Source: Tethya wilhelma (Eukaryota > Porifera > Demospongiae > Tethyida > Tethyidae). From it: a stretch of DNA of 64,000 nt. How positions within the stretch are numbered: the stretch's first letter is position 1; the number at the start of each line of letters is the position of its first letter. Shown here piece after piece: positions 10,501-21,901 of this stretch. Below the pieces are notes generated by a model. The model had not been told where the DNA came from. It did no database searches and worked only from the letters and a program-made list of their open reading frames with translations. The stretch spans positions 1 to 64,000 of the forward strand of contig CAXIPT010000042.1 in assembly GCA_964030475.1 (NCBI GenBank), read 5' to 3'. Position numbers and translations under genes: made by a program.

Positions 10501-13500
10501 CCCGTAATCTATTTTCGTTTCTGGAAGAACCACAGAGCTGGAGGTAGTCAACTCACACTGAATGAACTCTAAATAGAGAGCAATGTTGGGTGGGACAATC
10601 GCAAGAATCTGAGAAGCTGTCAGCAGCTGTGTAGCGCTGCAATTTGTATTATGCTGAGTCAGCACTAATCNGTCACAATCACAGGCATGAAAGTTAAGGC
10701 GCCTAGGCAGTCACCAATTGTGGTCCCAGTCGAGGATCTAAGCTTAGCATATAAAATTCATACGAAAACCATTTGTGTAACCCATTCTCTTGGGATATTA
10801 AAAGTTGGCAGCAATCAAGTTGATCAATGTCATGAATGTGCGCGAATATAAATGATTAATCATGACTCACCTATTCTCTTTACCCTTGTGAAGAGCAAAG
10901 GAAATAGACATCCTTTACTGAAGCTTTATATCCAATCTAAGGAACCAATCGTGTATACAAACCGCCTTGAACTTCATTATTCAAAAAAAAAAAAAACAAC
11001 TGATCACGTGTCAATTAGTGCTGACTCAGCATAATACAAATTGCAGCGCTACACAGCTGCTGTGACAGCTTCTCAGATTCTTGCGATTGTCCCACCCAAC
11101 ATTGCTCTCTATTTAGAGTTCATTCAGTGTGAGTTGACTACCTCCAGCTCTGTGGTTCTTCCAGAAACGAAAATAGATTACGGGTTGCCGAAAATCGAAG
11201 TAATCGGTAGATTGCTACTATCACGCATCACAGCTATTGCGATGGGCAGAATTTTTTCAAACTTTTGAATGTAAGTCCTCATGAATCTGTCTCTATATGC
11301 ATGCACTTAATTGCAGCCAAGCATCGTTGAGTGTGCTAATAACGCTGTCGAAATTAGATACCCGTCGAAGTTTGGTACATTACTCTAGTACTTTATACTG
11401 TATAGCGGGAAACTTTGGTATGGTGGAAATTTTCGTATATTTCTTATGCGGTTTGAATATACGAAAATTAAAAATATGAAAATTTAACTTCCGCATTTAC
11501 TTTATACGAGCGTGCGCCGCGTATACAAAATTTAAAACTATGAAAATTTCTTCTGGCGCGTTTATACGAAATTTTGCACCAACGAAAATTTCCCTCTATA
11601 CGCTAATATTATAATACATGCAGTGGTGAAAACATTACGGGACTTAAATTGGACAATTTAAGAGTCAAATTAACATTTCTGTCAATATTTCCGTCTATAC
11701 GGTACATCCTATATAAAGATATACACTTACTACTTTCAAGTGTTGTAACAGTCAAGGGTGCATAAGAGAATGCAGGTCCAGACTCTGTAACTGTTTACAG
11801 CAGCCACTGAGAAGGAATAGTTTGTGAAAGGAATCAACTCCTCAAAAGTCTTTGAAGTTTCCAGTGTTCCCTCAAGGGTGGGCTGGTGTGAGCCTTTAGC
11901 ATATTGTACCACGTAACCAGTGATATCACCATTTTGATCAAGACAATGAAGTTCATTCCAAGTGAGTTCAACAGAAGTAGCTGTCATATTTCGTGCAGTG
12001 AGACCTTGTGGAGCACTAGAGGGAGCAGCAGATAGAGTTTGCATTGTCATTTCCATAGAGCTTTCTTTCATAACTGATGGACTAGAGTGATCAAACCTAT
12101 ACACAGCTGCTACTGATACAGTGTAGATGCTGAACTCTTCAAGTCCACTAATATCTAATGTACGTTGTGAGCCATTAATTGTCACTGAGTCAGTATCCAC
12201 AGGTGGACAACTTGTACGTGTGTAAGTTATAAGAAAATCATCAGCAGGCTTATCCCCACTATCAGAAGACAGTGACCACTCGACTCTTAGAGATGTTGAG
12301 GATAGAATTGAAGAGGAGCTCAGGAGGAAAGGAGTCGGAAGAGCTGTAAAACAAACAAAAACAAACAATTAATCAACAACATAACAGAAATCTAAGAGTA
12401 CTAATTTCAGTTGTTAGCTAACCTTGCACTTCAATAGTGCCATTTGCCTCAATACTATACAGTTGATGGTGATTTGTTGTATAGAAAGACACTAACACAA
12501 TCTCAAAAGTTCCGATGGGAAGTCCTGATAGTGTACAAATATTTGATGTGCTAACGAAGGACTGGTCATTCACACCAATATAGTATCCACTGACATCACC
12601 AGCTGGTGCACTCCAAGTGACTTGGACTTGTCCCTCTCCAACCTGCAATGCTTGGACACTTATCGGTGGCAAAGGAACTGTAAACAAAGCAAAGTAGAAA
12701 TGGCAAAGAAGCACTCATTAAACATGCTAAAAATATTATAATAAAGTATTCACATGTGATCACGAGGTCACTGGTTTGAGGGGTAGGTGTGCGGCTGTTG
12801 TTAGCAGTGAATGTTATGTTACGGTTTAGTCTCTCTGTCAGCATCAGAGTGTGGGTGTATGTTGCACTACTTCTATCAGTCACATTTACAGTGTTGTTAG
12901 TGAATACGGTACTCCCTGCTGTCCAGCTAACACTACCAGGAGGTCCTCCAGTGGTAACAGCGGTAAGAGTATAGGTTGGAGGCTCAGTCAACAGGGGACT
13001 AACAGCCGTAAATGTGGGGGCTGAAGATATACTCAAAACACCACTTGAAGTATCTGTATGAATGTAACATTGATTCAGATGCCACCAAAATTAATCAATC
13101 ATATTATTTATAACCGTACAGTGTGCATGTACAAGCTTTGTTTCTATAGATAAATGTGTTATAGTTATACCATAGTAGTAGGGAATTATGGTTGATAACC
13201 ACCCAGAGCCAGAGGGCGAGGGTGTGGTTATCACCATAATTCCCGTACTACTATGGTATAGGTATTATCCGTTCTGATTGGTTGTTTGAGCTCATATGCC
13301 TAGTAACAAAAATACCCAGCAATGGTTATTTTTTCATTTAATACAAAAAACCTGCCTTGTCTTCTCTTGCAAGCTTGTAATGGGTTTCTTTTCTGACTGC
13401 AGCGTCGTCTCAAAATAGGTAAGGGTCAATAGAATTACAAATGACGGCTTGACTTTCACTAAAAATTGTCCAGAAAGCACAAATTTTGTATAGGAAAAGC

Positions 13501-15613
13501 AAAATGTTTCAGAAAAACTTCAATCTTGTATCAGAAAACTTCAATCTTGTATCAGAAAACACAAACTTGCTTTTACTTTTCCAGAAAGCACTAAAATCTC
13601 TCTCTGCTATCACCGTCTAACGCAGCTATTGCACAAGGCACTAGTTGTTGGGAGGAGTTTCCTGGGTGGTGCCAAATAAACTAGTGCTTGAGTCGAAGAA
13701 ACAAAGCTTAGTACTGCATGAGTAAAGCAGTCTGCAGCACTGTATATGTTTTTCTTTTCTTAAAGGAACTGTGTCACTATATAAGCACTGTTTTGTTACC
13801 AAAAATAAAATGCGTGACGTTTTATGACATTTCAGTTTAGTTGACAAATGCGCAATATACGTACATACACGGGGCTAATACCCGGGCGTGGTACCCAGAT
13901 CGCGCAAGAAGCAAAACAAAAAATGTCACAAACGGTCATAGAACATCATAAAACGTCACACATGGGCAATTCCAGGCCAAGTCAACACAAAAAAATGAGC
14001 ACCCTCATGGAATTCAACGAAACTTGAGGTACACATACCTTACCACAAGTTATTATCCCACACCTGATTTGGGTGTCATATGTTACATGGCTTCTGACTT
14101 ATAAGCGTCCGAAATTTGCCATTTTTTGATGACATTTCACCATTTATTAGCAAATAACTAATGCTCTGATTGTTTTTAGCTGCCAAAACTGATACCATTG
14201 TACTCAGCATGAAATTTTGCTTCAGATGATATACTTGAAGTGGATGGTCACTCGCTAGCAGGTCAAAGGTCATTTTTTAAATCTATAATTGAGCGTTACT
14301 AAAAAAAGACGTCTTTTTTTCGCGTGATTTTCACTCAATGTAATCTAAAAAAATCATCCTTTGTTTTGTATAAGTTTGGTGATGGGATCTAAATGGGATC
14401 AGGAGATACAGGTCAAAACATATGACTGAGTATAGTATTTTAATTTATAAGCATTTTTTTTTCATGAATTTTGAACAAAAGTGTATGTTTAGTCCTGTAT
14501 CTTCTGATCCCATTTAGATCCCATTACCAAACTTGTACACAATAAGGAACAATTTTTGCAGATAACATTGTAAAAAAATTGCGGGAAAAAAAAGATGTCT
14601 TTTTTTAGTAACGTCTTTAAAAGATGACCTTTAACCTGCTAACGAATGACCACCCATTTCAAGTATATCATTTGAAGCGAAATTTTATGCCGAGTACAAT
14701 GGTACCAGTCTCAGTAGCTGGAAACAATCAGAAAAAAAGTTAGTTGCTATTAAGCGGCAAGAAATGATCAAAAATGGCAAATTTCAGAGGCTTATAAGTA
14801 AGAAGCCATGTAACATATGACACCCAATTCAGGTGTGGAATAATAACTTGTGGTAAGGTATGTGTACCTCAAGTTTTGTTGAATTCCGTGTGGGTGCTCA
14901 TTTTTTTGTGTTGACTTGGCCTGGAATTACCCACATTTTATTTTTAGTAACAAAACACCGCTTATAATATTATAGTGACACAGTTCCTAATGGTTACCAA
15001 GGTAAATTTGTTGCATGCGCCATACTACTCTATATGCAAATATGCCAGTAGTAAATTATGTTTTTTTCTTGTAAAAGTACATGAGCAGGGAAATATCTAA
15101 CCACAAACAGGGAAATATCACTTTTATTCTCTGGCTGTAACCTAGGATACAAGGCTAAATAGGATATATATATAATTATAATACGTACACACTCACAAAA
15201 TATATACTCACAAAGAAGATCGTGGCATGGGAACAAGGCTGTAGCAGAGTACATGATAAGATATTGGAACTTACTGTGTGAGTACAAGCCAAAGTTGACT
15301 CTCCGATAACCTCCATTGGTATCAGAAGGAAAGAAACAACTCCAAACTCCTTCATCACCTCTAGATTCCTCCCTTCCTTCTCTTTGAGTCAATCGGATAA
15401 TACGCAAGCCGTTGGAGAATGTTTGAGTTGTTGAGATCCAAAAGTGACCAATGCTCTCTCCTGGTACTACGGTACCGTTGGGGTAGTAAAAACTGAAATA
15501 TCCAGAATAAGGAGTCGCAAGAGTGAGTGCCCCAGCTTCATCTGTACCAACATCCTCACTGTTCAGTGCTTCATTGTCAGGTATAGACACACCATTAAGT
15601 AAGAGTGTCAGCT
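7594..15613 (-). CDS. Ig-like/FN3 single-pass membrane receptor (5' exon not identified)
   Basis: Seven exons, read high to low: 15613-15275 and 13053-12754 (two Ig-like modules), 12677-12423 (FN3), 12343-11731 (two FN3 domains in one exon), 8505-8224 (FN3), 8150-7854 (FN3), 7748-7594 (membrane segment). FN3 hallmarks are visible: VQVTWSAPAG, VVSWSPPVRPNG, VRVTWEALD and the late Y-F-SV-A strand. The last exon has a hydrophobic helix (ending LLIVVWVCFYSRKD) and a short tail ending at TAG 7594-7596; a donor-like AAAG|GTAGAG there allows a longer tail. Every junction I could read is phase 1, which supports one gene. No convincing first exon with signal peptide was found; a candidate lies at 19349-19426. 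Exon 12343-11731 loses frame near 11780-11800: the expected GPAFSYAPLTVTTL reading lies one base off. Role inferred: cell-surface adhesion or recognition; no ligand can be named. Confidence 0.75.
8755..9466. repeat. Intronic repeat with tandem partial copy
   Basis: Inverted ends TTTACTGGTAATAGTC (about 8811) and GACTATTACCAGTAAA (about 9115) bound the first copy. The body (8848-9110, beginning GATGATACAGAG and containing GGGAAAACAATCATAC) is repeated in direct orientation at 9217-9466. It lies in the large FN3 intron (8506-11730). No coding potential. Confidence 0.75.
10302..11386. repeat. Large inverted repeat, about 368-bp arms
   Basis: Left arm 10302-10669 and right arm 11016-11386 are almost perfect reverse complements; I found a 2-nt indel and a single substitution. 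The spacer of about 346 bp is unique. An N at 10671 sits two bases from the inner end of the left arm. Both arms carry the same open frame (right arm: SQILAIVPPNIALYLEF onwards) between a TTGCAG and an AATGTAAGT, which looks like an exon with acceptor and donor. It could be a very young foldback element, a recent inverted duplication, or a misassembled single sequence. Confidence 0.85.
11394..11608. mobile_element. MITE, TATAGCGGGAAA family
   Basis: Starts GTATAGCGGGAAAC and ends GAAAATTTCCCTCTATACG, a near-complement, with internal GAAAATTT/AAATTTTC repeats. The ends resemble those of the MITE at 56290-56510 (CCGTATAGCCGGAAAT). No ORF. It abuts the right arm of the large inverted repeat. Confidence 0.6.
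13166..13260. repeat. 95-bp hairpin
   Basis: TATACCATAGTAGTAGGGAA at the left and TTCCCGTACTACTATGGTATA at the right pair, extended by ATTATGGTTGATAACCAC against GTGGTTATCACCATAAT. The loop is about 20 nt. It is probably a very short MITE in the intron between two Ig-like exons of the receptor gene. Confidence 0.8.
13764..14988. mobile_element. TTAA-type MITE interrupted by a second element
   Basis: The left end AGGAACTGTGTCACTATA is preceded by TTAA and the right end is TATAGTGACACAGTTCCT. The uninterrupted relative at 17829-18071 is 243 bp, so about 970 bp inside this copy is a later insertion (13964-14932). TTAA duplication is typical of piggyBac-type elements, so a non-autonomous piggyBac relative is likely; no transposase is present. 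It lies within a receptor-gene intron. Confidence 0.85.
13964..14932. mobile_element. 969-bp palindromic element nested in the MITE
   Basis: Ends GGGCAATTCCAGGCCAAG and CTTGGCCTGGAATTACCC; arms of about 450 bp are imperfect reverse complements nearly to the centre (about 14440-14490). It is flanked by ACAT on both sides (13960-13963 and 14933-14936), a single ACAT in the empty copy at 17829-18071. That defines insertion of a discrete element with a 4-bp target duplication. Open frames in the arms mirror each other and are not coding. Confidence 0.85.
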
Positions 15614-16162
15614 CTATACGAATGCAATATGTGAGTGGTAGAATTGACATGATAATATCAATAATGTGTACTTCTGCAGCTGAGTAAAACAATTATCTCC
15701 TCCTTCTATTAAAGATATACTAGCACACAGTTCACGAAGATTCACTCTGCACACCAAGACTAAATTCTATATATATAATTTTCGGCCCAGGCAAATTCTA
15801 TACATAATTGTTTGCCCCAGGCCCTCTGACCTGTGCATGTGTGATACTATTGTTCAATAATTGTAAGTTAAGTTTACTGGGCCCTTTTTTGTGGTAGAAT
15901 CATCAACATTTAAATAACAACAGCACGAAGAAGGCCTGGGAATTAAGGCTAAAAATTTATACCAAATTAAGTTACACATAAAATTGAGTACAAAGCGAGC
16001 TAGAGGCTTGAAACAGATAGTTAAAACTTACTAAGAACAGTTAAAATTTGAAGAAACTATGCTTTAGTTTTTTTTTACCTTTCCCGGCTGGAAAATCTAG
16101 CTCAATGATTAGCTTAATGATAAAACCATTAACCTTGTTGGCTGCATAATTATTCCCCTTAC

Positions 16163-17717
16163 CTGGTAAGAATAGAGTAGTGGTAGTGAGTGTAACAGCC
16201 CTTCCGGCTCCAGCACTGGTAAATGCTCTCACTGTAACAGTGATTCTTGTCCCAGGTTGTAGAGAAGAGATTGTGATGTTTATTGTTGTGCTGTTTAGGG
16301 TCCTCACTGTGCTGTTAATGTTGGAATAATAAGATATCATATAATGTGTAATGATCCCATTTGGAGCGGCAGGTTCGACCCATGTCACTTCAACTGTTGT
16401 GAATAGAGGGTTAAGTGTTAGTGACTGAACTGAGCTGGGAGCTGTAGGGTAAAATTATGACAGCAATCACATAATTATCAATTTTTATATTTGCTATTGT
16501 CTGGGTATACCCTGTACTCTATTAGTAATGCTTGCTAAGTTTGTGTAAAGCATAACATATATACTGTGTGGTATTATGTTCTGGAATACAAATCTTAATT
16601 ATGCAGACTATCATGAATATAAATTCACATACTGCTCTCTGTTGTTCTGATAGTTAAAGCTTGTGAGAATGGTCCAATACCATTCCTATTCACAGCAGCT
16701 ACTGAAAAGGAGTACTCTGTGAAAGGAGTCAACCCATCAACTGTCTAAGTCCTTGAGGTATCAGAGGAAGACTCAGTGGTGGTCCGTGAGCCACAAACAT
16801 ATTGTATCCTACAGTCTGTGATGAGATCGTTTTGATCAAGACAATCCACCTCATTATAGCTTATTGTGATCGAAGTATTGGACACAGATTGAGCCATGAG
16901 ACCTTGAGGAGCACCAGTTGGAGCTAAATCAAAATAGTGTGCATGAGCCACGACAGAATATAACTATAATATACCGAGTATCTACAGGTGTGTACAAATT
17001 TAGAATCATACAGTCGTTCACAACTAACCATGATATGATGTAGTTTGAAAAGTCCTCCTAGAACTTTGTCTCATAACGGATGAATTAGAGCCACTGAACC
17101 TGTACACAGCTGTTACTGTGACAGTTATGTGCTGAATTCTTCAAGTCCAAAAATGTATCTTGAATAATAAAATTCAGTTGATGAGTAATAAAGATATCTT
17201 GATGTAACAGTCTCTGTTACAGAATTTGTATGCTCAGGTGAACAATTAACTTGTACGTGTGTAGGTTATGATAAATTCATCAGCAGTTTTGTACAAACTA
17301 GAAGCAAACCATGACCACCTAAGTCGTAGATATGTTTAGACAAATCCAGTAGAATAAATGTAAGGAGTTTGGAGAACTGTAAAAATTTAACAGTATAAAA
17401 AATTTAATAATAGTTGGTAAAAAAGTGAATAAATTTATCTATAAAAGAAAATTCAATTCATACCTAGTACTCGAACACTTGTTGCAGAGCCCCTGGTACT
17501 AGACTGAAGCTGAGAATTTAGTGAGTAAACTGAGATTGATCGGTATCCAGTACCAACATTAGACAGTGTTATTGACTGGTTGGTTGTTGAGGTAAAAAAT
17601 AGAGTTGGCTGGCCAATCACATCAAGACGGTACCCAGTAGCACCAGCTACTCCAGTCCAATTGACTTGGACTTGTCTGTCACCAACTTGTGAGGCTTGGA
17701 GGTTAGTAGGTGGGCCT
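16163..17717 (-). pseudogene. Decayed partial paralogue of the receptor FN3 block
   Basis: Four exons, high to low: about 17717-17469 (FN3, contains VQVNWTGVAGATGY), 17376-17029 (FN3 with several stops and a shift), 16923-16633 (FN3, starts APTGAPQGL; in-frame TAG at 16745-16747), 16441-16163 (FN3, contains TWVEPAAPNGIITHY). They match in order the exons of the neighbouring receptor at 12677, 12343 and 8505, so this is a tandem duplicate. Here the second and third FN3 domains are split by an intron of about 105 bp, while in the intact gene they share one exon. No Ig-like or membrane exon of this copy was found. The splice sites remain good. Confidence 0.75.
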
Positions 17718-17828
17718 GTACCAAGTAAAATGAACAATTCATGAACAAAAATGAGTAGCTTTTTGTAAGTATGTATCTCTTTGTACATGTGTATAAACAC
17801 ATAATATGTTCATCTAGTATTATATTAA

Positions 17829-18071
17829 AGGAACTGTGTCACTATATAAGCGGTGTTTTGTTCACTAAAAATAAAATGTGTGACATTTTATGATGTTCTA
17901 TGACTGTTTGTGACGTTTTTTGTTTTGTTTCTTGCGCGATCTGGGTACCACGCCCGGGTATTAGCCCCGTGTATGTACGTATATTGCGCATTTGTCAACA
18001 AAAAATGTCACAAAACGTCACGCATTTTATTTTTGGTAACAAAACAGTGCTTATATAGTGACACAGTTCCT
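17829..18071. mobile_element. TTAA-type MITE, intact copy
   Basis: Starts AGGAACTGTGTCACTATA and ends with its complement, with TTAA on both sides (17825-17828 and 18072-18075). It is the unfilled version of the element at 13764-14988, in opposite orientation. The middle contains TGGGTACCACGCCCGGGTA. No ORF. Confidence 0.9.
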
Positions 18072-18819
18072 TTAATGATAAAAAACTTAATTATTGTTTG
18101 ATCCATCAAAATCACCACAACAAAAGCTTCATGCTTTAATTATCAAACTATCACTGGTAATAATGCTTACTGCTTTTTCAGAATCAAAGTTTCGAAAAAA
18201 AATAAATTGCGATTAAAATTTGACTGCTTGCTGAAACGACCAATACCTCAAAAATTTGGACAAGCAAAATTTCCTGCTATACGGTATAAGACACAAATAA
18301 TATAATATTATGCCGACCATTATTTGAATACTTGTCACGGTTCGGACTTGCCTGTGGATTGAGTTTTAATATTTTCCTAACTGCAAATTTTGGTAAGATT
18401 CATACCAGTTAGCAGGCTACTATTATAGTTAAATTTATCTATACTATATTAACAGAATAATTCATACAAGATATTCCTGTGGAAAAAGGTTTCCTCACTG
18501 AGATGGATCATACATGCAAAGCTTTTGTCTTACATGACAACTTTCTTTATTGTTTGATGTAACTCTGGTATGTGCCAGTTATTTTTCCAATTACACAGTT
18601 TGTAAATTATAAGCTAAACTATGATGTTATGAGAGCTGTTTCTGTGTATACCTAATCTGGTGGAGCCTGACTTTGGAAAAAGTCGGGAAGTCGGGTGGCA
18701 GTCCTATAGGACTACAACTTGTTCTGAGATAATTCTTGCACAAGATCCATTTTGCTTAGTTAAGTATAGGTACGTGTAATTAGCGGCTATGTATGGCAGT
18801 AAAGTAAATTATATAATTA

Positions 18820-19258
18820 TAATATTGAATAAAAATTTCGAAAAAAATAAGTAGTGTAGGAATGGGCAGTGCATTAAGAAGTATTGGAACAATTAAGGCA
18901 GGATCTCAATTTCGGCACATGACTACTTCATTTTTATGCCCAACTCTTGGCTGGCAGTCTATAGTTTAAGTTATATACCTGTCTGTTATAGTTTACTCTA
19001 TTCCTTTAGTAGCCAAGTCATTAGCTACACTAGACTGTCTACTGAGAAATTTGAACCAATGCAATGAATAAGCTATGGTACTATTGTACAGATCATTGCA
19101 ACACAACACTGAAACTCCAAATGAAGGATCAAGAATAAAAATGAAGTAGTCATGTGCCGAAATTGAGACCCTGCCTTGTTCCAATACTTTTTAATGCACT
19201 GCCCATTCCTACACTGCTTATTTTTTTCGAAATTTTTACTACTTGTAATATAATTATA
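18820..19258. mobile_element. Snap-back MITE family S, copy 1
   Basis: The left arm starts near AGTGTAGGAATGGGCAGTGC, and the right arm ends with GCACTGCCCATTCCTACACT. Both arms run about 120-130 bp, including GGCACATGACTACTTCAT and its complement; the spacer is about 160 bp. Further copies are at 26783-27175 and 28197-28557. No ORF. Confidence 0.9.
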
Positions 19259-19348
19259 GGCTTGATCATTTTTAGCAATAAGTTTACTTATTCCAAAGAA
19301 GATTTATTGAAATAATACTAAGTCTTGCTCTTATTCTACGTATTGTAC

Positions 19349-19426
19349 CTATATAGCATCTGTTGCTCCACTCAGTAGGCCCAGAACAAGAGCCAGCAGG
19401 AAGATCCGCACACAGTTCATGATCAT
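19349..19426 (-). CDS. Possible signal-peptide first exon of an FN3 gene
   Basis: ATG at 19426 opens a frame starting MIMNCVRIFLLALVLGLL, with the basic start and hydrophobic core of a signal peptide, then SGATDAI and TAG at 19351-19349. It lies upstream of the FN3 exons on the same strand. The strong donor-like AG|GTACAA comes after the stop; the weaker CTGA|GTGGAG inside would give a phase-1 end, which fits the phase-1 exons downstream. Either it serves the receptor with a weak donor, or it is a dead first exon of the decayed paralogue. Confidence 0.4.
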   Translation of the reverse strand: MIMNCVRIFLLALVLGLLSGATDAI

Positions 19427-20085
19427 GTCAGTGTATAGACTACAGCAACTGAAGGCTTGCCACGGTTGGAAATAACATTTATCATTGTAGGAGGAAACTG
19501 GCACATGCACCTCTCATGAAAATCACTCCTACTGAGAAACGTAGTAAAATCATCAAGTTGTGTGAAGTGCATATGCTAGCAATCCAAAAAGCTATTAAGC
19601 TGAAGCATATTATGTCAGAACTCCTGAATCATGGTATGAAAATCAACTTTAATACAAGAACTCTATACACTCATGATCGAATGATACTTTCTATGCACAT
19701 TCTGCTACATACTGATATTGACTATAGTCATGCACCTGCAGTGAGTTACTTAGGAAATTATTACATCTACATGCCCTGTCCTGCCACTCAGCATACCAAA
19801 TGCCCTATGTAGTGTGTAACATAGGATTTAATCAGATTCATATTTTTGAGGTGAATAATTGTGTTCATTAATTATATGCAAATGAGATATGCATATTCAA
19901 CAGAATTTTCAGCTTTAGAGAAAGTGAAGATTTACAGAAGCACAGTGTTCAAATCAAGAAGGCAACCAGTGGAATGAAGCTATAAATATATATTCTATCA
20001 GTCTTTAAGTTTAAAACAGAACGAAATACGCTTAAATTTTATGATAATCACTACCATAGATACATTCTATAAAATGTCAGAGGGT
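19427..20085. other. Upstream region without clear gene
   Basis: An open 99-codon plus-strand frame at 19516-19812 has no domain I recognise and no codon signature that sets it apart. The rest is AT-rich. It could hold promoter sequence of the FN3 gene(s), but no motif can be singled out. Confidence 0.35.
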
Positions 20086-20092
20086 AAACTTA

Positions 20093-20109
20093 NCACACAC
20101 ACACACACA

Positions 20110-20154
<45 letters not shown>

Positions 20155-20160
20155 ACACAA
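20093..20160. repeat. (CA)n microsatellite with an N
   Basis: About 33 CA units with single interruptions (GTAC, TC). An N at 20093 marks its left edge. Confidence 0.95.
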
Positions 20161-20366
20161 TTGTTGGAACTGTCTGTCCATACTATTATACTAAAATTAT
20201 TCTCACAAAAAGTGACTCACCTCAAAGTTTAGCATGCCAACTTTCTTTGTGGTGGAGACCCTGTGCTATACCGTGAGCCTAGACTAGCTAGTTCTTTGTA
20301 CTATGAAGTTAAACTGTTCGTTACTTTTGTGTAGCTCAGGATCAATTGTTGCCTTCTCTAAAACCT

Positions 20367-20402
20367 GTAGTCTCGTGGGAAGTGTCTGGCCCACGAGACT
20401 AC
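20367..20402. repeat. Perfect 13-bp-stem hairpin
   Basis: GTAGTCTCGTGGG and CCCACGAGACTAC flank a 10-nt loop. Downstream (20411-20442) is a TGATGTCATGTAGCGG...GCGCATGCTCA block, similar to 48070-48106 at the head of a U-box unit. Confidence 0.8.
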
Positions 20403-21054
20403 AAATAATTAATGATGTCATGTAGCGGTAATTTTGTGCGCATGCTCATAGCAATTTCGATTTTGAAGTGTACAGCGACAGAAGCAAACTCTTACAAGTG
20501 AAAGCTCCGAGGCTCCCCTTAATCGCTACGCTTGTACAAGAAAGATGTCACGGTAGAGGGAAAAGAAGTTATTAAACAGACTAAAATTATGACAAACCAA
20601 AGATCATGACATAGAAGTAATAATAGCACTGCATGGTCAGAGCATCACCTTTCTAATGAAAGCACCAAGGTGCATAAGCCTCAGCGCACTCTAGCACTGA
20701 TACTCATGATGCACAACTAAACAGCACCGTTACGGTACACTAAGAGGTGTCAGTCTAGCAAAATTGTTCTAGTTATAATATTTAAATCTCTGTTTAGAAA
20801 TTCATTGAATATAGTTTTGACGCTTGTAGTACTGAATGCTCAGCTGTAGTTAGCTATCTCAGGCTGCCAGTCAGCATGACAGGCATTGATACAAAGCACA
20901 CAACTAACCTACTATGATGGATACTTCTACACAAAGTATTATCTCACTATATTCAGTTTGCAATCAATGAGTTACTTACCTGCTCCAGCAGCTAATATAA
21001 GCCAGCCAAACTCAAGTCCTTCTAGGAGTCCATGCTGTTTCTAGATAACGCACA

Positions 21055-21310
21055 CTATACGGGGCGGGATCAATGGGTGCGGTTTCGAAGCTAAGCGCTC
21101 AAAAGAAGCACAATAGCCTCAAATCTCAGAAACTACAGCGTTTTGCAAGATTCTACACAACAAATTTCTAGATAATTTCGATTCATGAACGTAAGTACCT
21201 TCCATTTGAACCATAGAGCTACCATTCTTCAGATAATCTAGTAACAGACAGACACACACACAAAACGACTACCGTAATCCTCTGCACGTGCTACGCACGC
21301 GCCGAGGCTT
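21055..21310. repeat. Interspersed repeat, CGAAGCTTAGCGCTC family, copy 1
   Basis: Shares with 23220-23630 the order: ATGGGTGYGG, TCGAAGCT(T/A)AGCGCTCAAA, CCTCAGATCTCAG, a TTTAGATAATYTCGATT block, a CA microsatellite, and an end in CTACCGTAAYCC...GGCTTAAC. Non-coding; class unknown. Confidence 0.6.
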
Positions 21311-21579
21311 AACAAGAACACTTCCAACATTACAATATCAAAGAGACTAAAGGATTACAAAGCAAAATTGTATCAGATGATACAGTTATAAATCATAATG
21401 ACCAAAAGAAATGAAGATTTAGTAATAAACTATAAGAAGGTGAGCCATTGCACATGAATATATTGTGCTGTATAAAACTTAATTGTACTATAAGACCAAG
21501 AGTCAAATGTTTTCTGCTGATGCACCAAGTGCTACAATTCTGCTCCTCAGAGCTTGTCTTAATTTATCTAATGTTGTGT

Positions 21580-21615
21580 ACTTTGCATGTGTCTTGTACA
21601 AGACACATGCAAAGT
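21580..21615. repeat. Perfect 36-bp palindrome
   Basis: ACTTTGCATGTGTCTTGT is followed without spacer by its exact reverse complement. No arms extend beyond. Perfect spacerless palindromes of this size are unstable and usually young. Confidence 0.95.
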
Positions 21616-21901
21616 CTGATGGGCTCCATTGAACCCAACATTTCAGTGAGGTAAGTTGTGGGAGCACCATAGAAGAGACGAGGCTTGGCAACTATTAGAC
21701 CAAGCTCACTTAGCAGAGTGAACTTGGAAGCAATTCCTATATGTCCCACTATTTGGCAGCAAGAGGTGCCAGCTTCTCTATGAGTTGAGGGATATCACTT
21801 TCAGTACGATGTCTAATATCACTATAGTGGGGGGTGATTAATTGTTCCTCTGACCAGAGGGGCACCACACCAGATGATTTGGAGAAATTGGGCCACAAAT
21901 G

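Noticed and set aside
10417..11268. Two open frames with identical protein in the inverted arms
   Set aside because: They are the same sequence read on both arms. Exon-like, but no family is recognised, so they were not called as genes.
15700..15790. Possible exon reading VCRVNLRELCASISLIEGG upstream of the first Ig-like exon
   Set aside because: No convincing acceptor or donor with matching phase, and no domain recognised.
19516..19812. 99-codon plus-strand frame
   Set aside because: Composition is not distinctive and no family is recognised.
20041..20232. Open frame through a CA repeat
   Set aside because: Thr-His repeats come from the microsatellite; the same holds for frames at 37688-37879, 42575-42860 and 51919-52116.
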